From Bacteroidota bacterium (GTDB lineage Bacteria > Bacteroidota > Bacteroidia > Bacteroidales > Prolixibacteraceae): 29,481 nucleotides of DNA. Shown one piece after another: positions 23,754-29,481 of this stretch. Below the pieces are notes generated by a model. The model was not told the DNA's origin, made no database searches, and saw only the letters and a list, made by a program, of their open reading frames with translations. A program made the translations under genes and the position numbers. The number at the start of each line of letters is the position of its first letter. The stretch's first letter is position 1. Location of the stretch: NCBI GenBank assembly GCA_023412195.1, contig JAEYNZ010000008.1:1-29481 (forward strand). The letters are read 5' to 3'.

Positions 23754-24368
23754 ATGAATGAACAGAAAAAAGACAATCCGGAAGAAAAAATCCTTACCGC
23801 AGCACAGACAGTTTTTATCAGAAAAGGGATGGATGGCTCCCGGATGCAGGAAATTGCTGATGAGGCAGGTATCAATAAGGCTCTGCTTCACTACTATTTC
23901 CGCAGCAAGCAAAAACTTTTTGAAGCCATCTTCAGCAAGGTTTTCAACCAAATCTTCCCCAACATCAGGAATCTTCTTTTCTCAGAAGAACCATTTGAGG
24001 TTAAGATTGCTGCTTTCATTGAAAGGTACATCGATTTACTTCTGAAGCATCCATTTCTTCCGTCATTCATCCTGAAAGAAATCAACCGCGATCCTGAATT
24101 TCTTGCTTCTATCATAAAAAAACAGGGAATAAATCCTTCTGATCTCGTTACACTGATTGAACAGGAAATGGAGAAAGGAAAATTAAAAAAGATGGATCCC
24201 CGCGAATTGATGGTCAATATTCTTAGCCTGAGCATCTTCCCTTTTGCAGCCCGACCACTCATGCAGATTGTTTTTTTTAACAATGATCAAAAGGCATATA
24301 AAAAGTTTTTAATCCAGCGGAAGGTTACTGTTAAAGAATTTATACTGAACTCAATCCTGCTAAAATGA
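23754..24368 (+). CDS. TetR-family regulator of the efflux operon
   Basis: This 204-residue repressor has the N-terminal TetR helix-turn-helix: EEKILTAAQTVFIRKGMDGS, then MQEIADEAGINKALLHYYFR and SKQKLFEAIF. A divergent, helical ligand-binding C-terminal domain runs from about residue 75. The operator palindromes directly upstream and the overlap of its stop with the TolC gene start (ATGA) indicate that it represses its own operon until an inducer binds. The inducer is unknown; comparable TetR-HlyD-ABC operons respond to toxic organic compounds. Confidence 0.93.
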   Translation: MNEQKKDNPEEKILTAAQTVFIRKGMDGSRMQEIADEAGINKALLHYYFRSKQKLFEAIFSKVFNQIFPNIRNLLFSEEPFEVKIAAFIERYIDLLLKHPFLPSFILKEINRDPEFLASIIKKQGINPSDLVTLIEQEMEKGKLKKMDPRELMVNILSLSIFPFAARPLMQIVFFNNDQKAYKKFLIQRKVTVKEFILNSILLK

Positions 24369-25642
24369 AAACAATTCTTTTCATACTGATCCTGACTTTA
24401 TCCTCATTTCTGATTTACGGACAAAATGAAATATCACTCGACAGCTGTTATGCTTGGGCCCGTAGTAATTATCCCAACCTAAAGCAAGCTGGTATCAGAA
24501 ATGAAATTTCATCCCTTCAGAAAGAAAACATCATGGTAAATCATCTGCCGCAGATCACTTTCAACGGACAGGCAACTTACCAGTCGGATGTTACAGGTAT
24601 CGATATTCCTATTCCAAATATAGTTGTCCCAAAACCTTCTAATGATCAATATAAAGCATTTGCTGAAATCCGTCAGTCATTGTGGGATGGTGGAATTTCC
24701 ACTGCCAGTGCCCAACTGGAAAAATCTATCCTGCTGAACCATCTCAATCAGCTGGAAGTCGAACTTTACCGTTTAAATGAACAGGTAGCGCAGGCATTCT
24801 TTACAGTGCTGACAGCCGAAAAACAAATGAATGTGCTGCGCGCACAAAAAGTGATTCTCGAGGAAAGAATGAAAACAATGGAGTCAGGAGTCAGACATGG
24901 AACTGCTGAAAAAACTCCTGTACTGGTAATTAAAGCAGAAATTCTGAACCTTTTCCAAAATGAGTTACAGATGGAATCGGTAAAAAATACAGCAACAGAG
25001 TTGCTTTCTGTTCTTACAGGAAAACAGATCAACAGCAGTTCCAGCTTCATTTATAAGCCTGTTCCACAAGCTGCAGACAGAAGCTTAAACCGGCCGGAAT
25101 TAAAATTATTTGAAAGCCAGCGTCAACAGTTTGAATACCAGATAATACTTGCTGACAAAAACCGGCATCCAAAAGTCTTCACCTTCGGACAGGCTGGTTA
25201 CGGCAAACCTGGATTAAACATGCTGAGCAATCAATTTGAACCATACTACCTGATTGGAGCCGGTATATCATGGAATGCCTTCGACTGGAAAAAAACAACC
25301 AGACAAAAAAGAGTATTGGAGCTTCAACAGGAACTGGTGAATACCGGACAGGAGACTTTTATTCAAAATCTTAACTTGCTCCTTGTACGCCAGCAGGAGG
25401 AAATAAGAAAACTTGAAAAAGTGATTCAGACGGGTGATGAATTAGTTGCCATACGAATTGAGGTTACAAAAGCGGCAGCATCACGCCTTGAAAATGAAAT
25501 CATCACAAGCTCAGAATATATACGGGAAGTACAGGCGGAAATTGTGGCCAGGCTAAACCATGAACTGCATAAAATCCAGCTGGTTGAGGCAATTGAAAAG
25601 TATAACCTTATAAAAGGGCAAAACCATTCAAACATTCAATAA
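24365..25642 (+). CDS. TolC-family outer-membrane efflux protein
   Basis: This 425-residue exported protein has a signal peptide (about 1-20, MKTILFILILTLSSFLIYG). It shows the long amphipathic helical repeats of the OEP family, with a beta-barrel segment near ITFNGQATYQSDV and the equivalent FGQAGYGKPGLN in the second repeat. It would form the trimeric outer-membrane exit duct of the tripartite pump encoded here. The first gene boundary overlaps tetR by four bases and the adaptor gene follows seven bases later, so the set is a single operon. Confidence 0.92.
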   Translation: MKTILFILILTLSSFLIYGQNEISLDSCYAWARSNYPNLKQAGIRNEISSLQKENIMVNHLPQITFNGQATYQSDVTGIDIPIPNIVVPKPSNDQYKAFAEIRQSLWDGGISTASAQLEKSILLNHLNQLEVELYRLNEQVAQAFFTVLTAEKQMNVLRAQKVILEERMKTMESGVRHGTAEKTPVLVIKAEILNLFQNELQMESVKNTATELLSVLTGKQINSSSSFIYKPVPQAADRSLNRPELKLFESQRQQFEYQIILADKNRHPKVFTFGQAGYGKPGLNMLSNQFEPYYLIGAGISWNAFDWKKTTRQKRVLELQQELVNTGQETFIQNLNLLLVRQQEEIRKLEKVIQTGDELVAIRIEVTKAAASRLENEIITSSEYIREVQAEIVARLNHELHKIQLVEAIEKYNLIKGQNHSNIQ

Positions 25643-25648
25643 ACTACA

Positions 25649-26566
25649 ATGAATAATCTTAATGACATGATGATAATAAACCAGAAAATGAAATACTTGG
25701 TAATGATAATCCTGTTGGCCCTCTTGTCGGCAGGCTGTAACAGGAATGATGAAAAATCGGATGGATACGGAATTTTTGAAACTGATGCTGTCATTGTTGC
25801 ATCGGAAGTGCAGGGAAAACTCCTGCAGTTAACTGTTGAGCGCGGAATGTATTCGGAAGCAGGATCGATAGCCGCTTTGATCGATACGATGCAGGTAAAA
25901 CTTAAACTGGATCAGATTGAAGCACAAAAAAAAGCGGTGATGGCTGGCAGAAATTCTGTGGAAGCACAGATAGCCGTATACCAGGAACAGAAAAAAAACA
26001 TCGGAAACAACCTGAAGCGCATTAATGCCATGTTTGCTGAGGGTGCAGCAACCCAAAAACAACTGGATGACCTGACCGGTGAAATGAATGTTGCAGACAG
26101 GCAGATAGCCAGCATCCGGACAAAGTTCCTTCAGATTAACAGTGAACTAGAAGTACTTGAAGCGCAACGGGCTGTTACCATCGACCAGCTACAGCGCTGT
26201 AGTGTAACAACTCCTGTCTCAGGGATAGTCCTTGAAACTTATATCGAAAAAGGAGAACTGGCTACACCAGGAAAGGCTTTATTTAAACTGGCTCCCCTTG
26301 AGGAACTGACTCTGAAGGTTTATGTCAGCGGAGCTCAGCTCCCTCAACTGAAATTAGGACAAAAAGTACAGGTTCTGGTTGATAAATCAGAAAAAGAAAA
26401 CCAGCCATTTGACGGAACAGTTACCTGGATATCACCCCAGGCTGAATTTACACCTAAAATCATTCAAACAAAGGAAGAACGGGTAAAACTTGTGTATGCC
26501 GTAAAAGTGGCTGTTAAAAACGACGGCACTTTAAAAATTGGTATGCCCGGTGAAATCAGATTATAG
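25649..26566 (+). CDS. HlyD-family periplasmic adaptor lipoprotein
   Basis: This protein of up to 305 residues bridges the inner-membrane ABC transporter and the TolC channel. A lipobox (LLALLSAGC) predicts lipidation. It fits a normal signal peptide best if translation starts at the internal ATG at 25688 (MKYLVMII); the outer ATG at 25649 is kept because it is closest to the preceding stop. A biotinyl-lipoyl-like half (VIVASEVQGKLLQLTVERGM), a coiled-coil hairpin (about 80-185) and the second lipoyl half (CSVTTPVSGIVLETYIEKGE) follow, then a beta-barrel domain. It resembles the adaptor of YbhGFSR-type pumps. Confidence 0.92.
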   Translation: MNNLNDMMIINQKMKYLVMIILLALLSAGCNRNDEKSDGYGIFETDAVIVASEVQGKLLQLTVERGMYSEAGSIAALIDTMQVKLKLDQIEAQKKAVMAGRNSVEAQIAVYQEQKKNIGNNLKRINAMFAEGAATQKQLDDLTGEMNVADRQIASIRTKFLQINSELEVLEAQRAVTIDQLQRCSVTTPVSGIVLETYIEKGELATPGKALFKLAPLEELTLKVYVSGAQLPQLKLGQKVQVLVDKSEKENQPFDGTVTWISPQAEFTPKIIQTKEERVKLVYAVKVAVKNDGTLKIGMPGEIRL

Positions 26567-26647
26567 TCCCGTGCATTGCAATCCGCCCATGAAGTATCAT
26601 GAACAGTCCATTTTAGGAAATAAAGATACCAGGCATTAATAGAAAAT

Positions 26648-27619
26648 ATGATAATAATTGATAAAATATCAAAAAACTATGCAGGGACAAGAGCGCTGTA
26701 TGATATTTCCCTTGAAGTAAAAAAAGGTGAACTGTATGGCATTATTGGCCCGGATGGTGCAGGAAAAACCACCCTCATGCGCATCCTGATGACCCTTTTG
26801 CTTCCAACATCGGGGAAGGCTGAAATGAATGGATTTGATATTGTGAAGGATTTCAGGAAAATAAGGCAAATAACCGGATATATGCCTGGCAGGTTTTCCC
26901 TTTACCAGGATTTATCGGTAGAAGAAAACCTGCGTTTCTTTGCCTCCGTGTTTGGCACCACACCTGATGAAAATTATGATCTGATAAAGGACATATACTA
27001 CCAGATTGAGCCTTTTAAGAAGCGCCGTGCCGGTAAACTTTCAGGCGGTATGAAGCAAAAACTGGCATTATCCTGCGCACTGATTCACCGGCCCAAAATT
27101 CTGATACTGGATGAACCTACTACCGGTGTGGATGCCGTATCCAGAAGAGAATTCTGGGAAATGCTTAAAAAACTGCAGCAAAAAGAAATTACAATCCTTG
27201 TATCAACTCCCTACATGGACGAAGCAAACCTGTGTGACCGTGTTGCCCTGATTCAGAACGGGCAGGTACTGGATGTAGACACGCCTGATGAAATCACATC
27301 AGGTTTTAAAAGAAAAATTATCAGTGTACGGTCAGGTGAAATGTACAGGCTGATTACTGACCTGCGCCGATATGAAAAAGCTGATTCTGTTTTTGCATTT
27401 GGACAATTTGTACACTTCACCGGCGTAAACGACAAGGTAGAACCTGCTGAACTGATAGGCTATCTGGAACACCTAAAACATTATGAAATTGAAGCCCAAA
27501 TCATCAAACCTGTTATTGAAGACGTATTCATGGAGTTGATGAAGGAAAAGATCAGTAATGGCCATGAAAGTTCTGATATCAACAGTAATATTAAAATTGA
27601 AAGGGGGGAAAAAATATGA
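26648..27619 (+). CDS. ABC transporter ATP-binding protein, NBD 1 (degenerate H-loop)
   Basis: This 323-residue nucleotide-binding subunit has Walker A GPDGAGKTT from residue 34, a canonical signature LSGGMKQKLALS (from Leu131) and Walker B ILILDEPTTGVD. The H-loop histidine is replaced by proline (Pro188 in LVSTPYMDEANLCDR). It corresponds to the first half of fused YbhF-type ATPases, and its C-terminal extension (about 220-323) suits the same group. With the next gene, whose defects are complementary, it should form a heterodimer with one active ATP site. Its stop overlaps the next start (ATGA). Confidence 0.93.
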   Translation: MIIIDKISKNYAGTRALYDISLEVKKGELYGIIGPDGAGKTTLMRILMTLLLPTSGKAEMNGFDIVKDFRKIRQITGYMPGRFSLYQDLSVEENLRFFASVFGTTPDENYDLIKDIYYQIEPFKKRRAGKLSGGMKQKLALSCALIHRPKILILDEPTTGVDAVSRREFWEMLKKLQQKEITILVSTPYMDEANLCDRVALIQNGQVLDVDTPDEITSGFKRKIISVRSGEMYRLITDLRRYEKADSVFAFGQFVHFTGVNDKVEPAELIGYLEHLKHYEIEAQIIKPVIEDVFMELMKEKISNGHESSDINSNIKIERGEKI

Positions 27620-28374
27620 CCGATAAAATCATTGAAGTAAAGAACCTGGTGAAAAAATATGGTTCATTTACCGCAAATGACAAACTGACCTTTGACGTCT
27701 TTAAAGGCGAAATTTTTGGTTTCCTGGGGGCAAATGGTGCAGGAAAAACAACTACGATCAGGATATTATGCGGACTTTCAGCCCCAACCTCAGGCAATGT
27801 AAAGGTTGCAGGATTTGATATATACAGGGAAACAGAAAAAATCAAAAGAAATATCGGTTACATGAGCCAGAAGTTTTCTTTGTACGAAGATTTAACTGTA
27901 TCGGAAAACATCCGATTTTATGGGGGCATCTATGGCCTTACAGGCAAAGAAATGAAGAAAAAAGAGGGGGAACTGCTGGAGAAGCTGAATATGGAAAATG
28001 CAAGAAACAAACTCATAACAGGCCTGCCATTGGGCTGGAAACAGAAACTTGCATTTTCGGTTGCTGTTTTCCACGAACCTAAAATCGTCTTCCTTGATGA
28101 ACCAACCGGAGGTGTTGACCCTGTTACCCGCCGCCGTTTTTGGGACCTGATCTATGAAGCTGCCTCTGTTGGCATAACTGTATTTGTTACCACCCATTAT
28201 ATGGATGAAGCAGAATACTGCGACAGGGTTTCAATCATGGATGCAGGAAAAATTGAAGCCCTTGACACTCCGGCTAACTTAATGAAAAGATATAAGGCAG
28301 CAAATGTAGATGAAGTTTTTGTCAAAATTGCCAGGCGAAGTGACATCGAAATCCTTAAGGAAAAAAACGGGTAA
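27616..28374 (+). CDS. ABC transporter ATP-binding protein, NBD 2 (non-canonical signature)
   Basis: This 252-residue nucleotide-binding subunit has Walker A GANGAGKTT, Walker B IVFLDEPTGGVD and an intact H-loop His194 (VTTHYMDEAEYCDR). The ABC signature is altered to LPLGWKQKLAFS (from Leu137) instead of LSGGQ, as in the second half of YbhF-type ATPases. Paired with the preceding NBD, its Walker A/B and His face the intact LSGG of the partner. The permease gene starts one base after its stop. Confidence 0.94.
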   Translation: MTDKIIEVKNLVKKYGSFTANDKLTFDVFKGEIFGFLGANGAGKTTTIRILCGLSAPTSGNVKVAGFDIYRETEKIKRNIGYMSQKFSLYEDLTVSENIRFYGGIYGLTGKEMKKKEGELLEKLNMENARNKLITGLPLGWKQKLAFSVAVFHEPKIVFLDEPTGGVDPVTRRRFWDLIYEAASVGITVFVTTHYMDEAEYCDRVSIMDAGKIEALDTPANLMKRYKAANVDEVFVKIARRSDIEILKEKNG

Positions 28375-28375
28375 C

Positions 28376-29481
28376 ATGAAGCAACTGAAATCATTTGTTA
28401 AAAAAGAATTCTACCACATATTCAGAGATATGCGCACCATGCTGATATTGTTTGGAATACCGGTCACGCAGCTGCTGATTTTCGGAACCGTTATAAAAAA
28501 TGAAATCAGCGATGTGCCCATAGCCATTTACGACCAGTCGAAGGATGATGTAACCGCACAAATTTCAGCAAAACTTCTTTCATCAGGTTATTTTCTCCTG
28601 GATGAAAATCTTGAAAGCACAATCGACATTGATGAGATTTTCAGGAAAGGACATGTAAAACAGGTGGTTGTATTTGAAAACAACTTTGGAGAAAAGCTTG
28701 GTAGAGAGGGCATTGCAGGAGTACAGCTGATTGCTGATGCATCTGACCCAAACATGGCACGGCTGGTTACCAGCTATACTGCAGGAATCATAAACGATCA
28801 TATACGTAAAATGAATCCTGAACTTCAGATGCCTCTTCAGATTGTACCTGAAGTTAGAATGTATTTTAATGAAGAAATGAAAAGCGCATTTCAGTTTGTG
28901 CCAGGCACAATGGCACTCATCCTTATGCTTGTATCAGCCCTGATGACTTCCATTTCCATTACCCGTGAAAAAGAAACAGGCACTATGGAAATTCTTCTTG
29001 CCTCCCCCCTTCGTCCTGTCCAGATCATTGCAGGTAAAGTTCTGCCTTACCTGTTATTGTCGGTTGCCAATGCCTTCATCATTGTGCTGATGGGCAAAAT
29101 TGTATTTGGAGTACCCGTAAAAGGAAGCTTTATCCTGCTCATGCTCGAAACAATCCTCTTTATCATGATGGCACTTTGTCTCGGAATTTTGATATCCACA
29201 GTTGCAAAAAACCAGATGGTAGCTATGTTTATCTCCCTTATCGCCCTTATGCTTCCCACCATCATCTTGTCGGGCTTTATTTTTCCAATCGAAAACATGC
29301 CTTCAATATTACAATGGCTGAGTCACATCATGCCCGCAAAGTATTTCATTACCATCATCCGCACCATCATGCTCAAAGGTATGGGCATTTTGTATATCTG
29401 GAAAGAAACACTGATTCTTGCAGGCATGACTTTATTTTTCGTAGCAGTAAGCGTGAAGAAGTTTAAGGTGAGACTGGAATA
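28376..29481 (+). CDS. ABC-2 type permease, stop codon cut by the window edge
   Basis: This permease of 368 visible residues is of the YbhS/YbhR kind. It has one N-terminal membrane helix (about 20-40), a large extracytoplasmic domain (about 45-175), then five helices with the conserved TREKETGTMEILLASPLRP coupling segment and the LSGFIFPIENMP loop. The frame is open to the last base, where TA remains after KKFKVRLE. The window therefore ends one base short of what is almost certainly the stop codon (TAA or TAG). A second permease gene is expected just downstream. Confidence 0.92.
   Translation, partial: MKQLKSFVKKEFYHIFRDMRTMLILFGIPVTQLLIFGTVIKNEISDVPIAIYDQSKDDVTAQISAKLLSSGYFLLDENLESTIDIDEIFRKGHVKQVVVFENNFGEKLGREGIAGVQLIADASDPNMARLVTSYTAGIINDHIRKMNPELQMPLQIVPEVRMYFNEEMKSAFQFVPGTMALILMLVSALMTSISITREKETGTMEILLASPLRPVQIIAGKVLPYLLLSVANAFIIVLMGKIVFGVPVKGSFILLMLETILFIMMALCLGILISTVAKNQMVAMFISLIALMLPTIILSGFIFPIENMPSILQWLSHIMPAKYFITIIRTIMLKGMGILYIWKETLILAGMTLFFVAVSVKKFKVRLE

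Noticed and set aside
28583..28801. Minus-strand ORF within the ABC permease
   Set aside because: It is antisense to a clear permease frame that continues to the window end.

Overview
The window is a stretch of chromosome from a moderately AT-rich member of the Bacteroidota, most likely Bacteroidales or Marinilabiliales. Evidence for this: a secreted CotH-type protein with a type IX secretion C-terminal sorting domain, TAnnTTTG-type -7 promoter elements in front of several genes, a near absence of Shine-Dalgarno sequences, MutS2, an Acr3/ArsC/ArsM arsenic set and the Bacteroidota form of ArgE. No tRNA, rRNA, CRISPR array or complete insertion sequence is visible.

Layout. Positions 1-153 are the 3' end of a group II intron (domains V and VI) whose body lies outside the window. 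It is followed by about 600 bases without genes that hold REP-like palindromes and a further inverted repeat. Then come pheT and a DMT-family permease (769-4161, +), a small PspC/acidic-protein operon (4174-4641, -), an AGCS sodium:amino-acid symporter with an unusual inserted domain (4723-6402, +), a soluble hybrid histidine kinase (6559-8586, +), the T9SS CotH protein (8634-10988, -), mutS2 (11167-13659, +), and a VF530-family protein with an ArgE-type deacetylase (13834-15119, -). A small ArsR regulator (15209-15508) precedes a structured leader of about 300 nt and mgtE (15977-17329). After these lie an unknown membrane protein, a thioredoxin-fold protein, an RluA-type pseudouridine synthase and a rhodanese.

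The right third holds two functional modules. The first (20434-23569) is an arsenic-resistance operon, arsR - DUF1573 - acr3 - arsC - arsM, behind a near-perfect Bacteroidota promoter. ArsC reduces arsenate, Acr3 exports arsenite, ArsM methylates it and ArsR senses it; the DUF1573 protein with an SCGC motif is an unexpected member. The second (23754 to the window end) is a TetR-controlled tripartite efflux operon: tetR, TolC-like outer-membrane protein, HlyD-like lipoprotein adaptor, two ABC ATPases and an ABC-2 permease. Its two ATPases are degenerate in complementary ways.

The best candidate for something undescribed is the mgtE leader (about 15670-15976). It contains a consensus promoter, a 16-codon ORF starting Met-Asp-Glu-Gly-Pro, an 11-bp hairpin whose 5' arm overlaps that ORF's stop codon, two identical AGGAGG hexamers competing for one CTTCCT, a second small ORF with ideal Shine-Dalgarno spacing, and a second stem-loop. 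It has no recognisable M-box.
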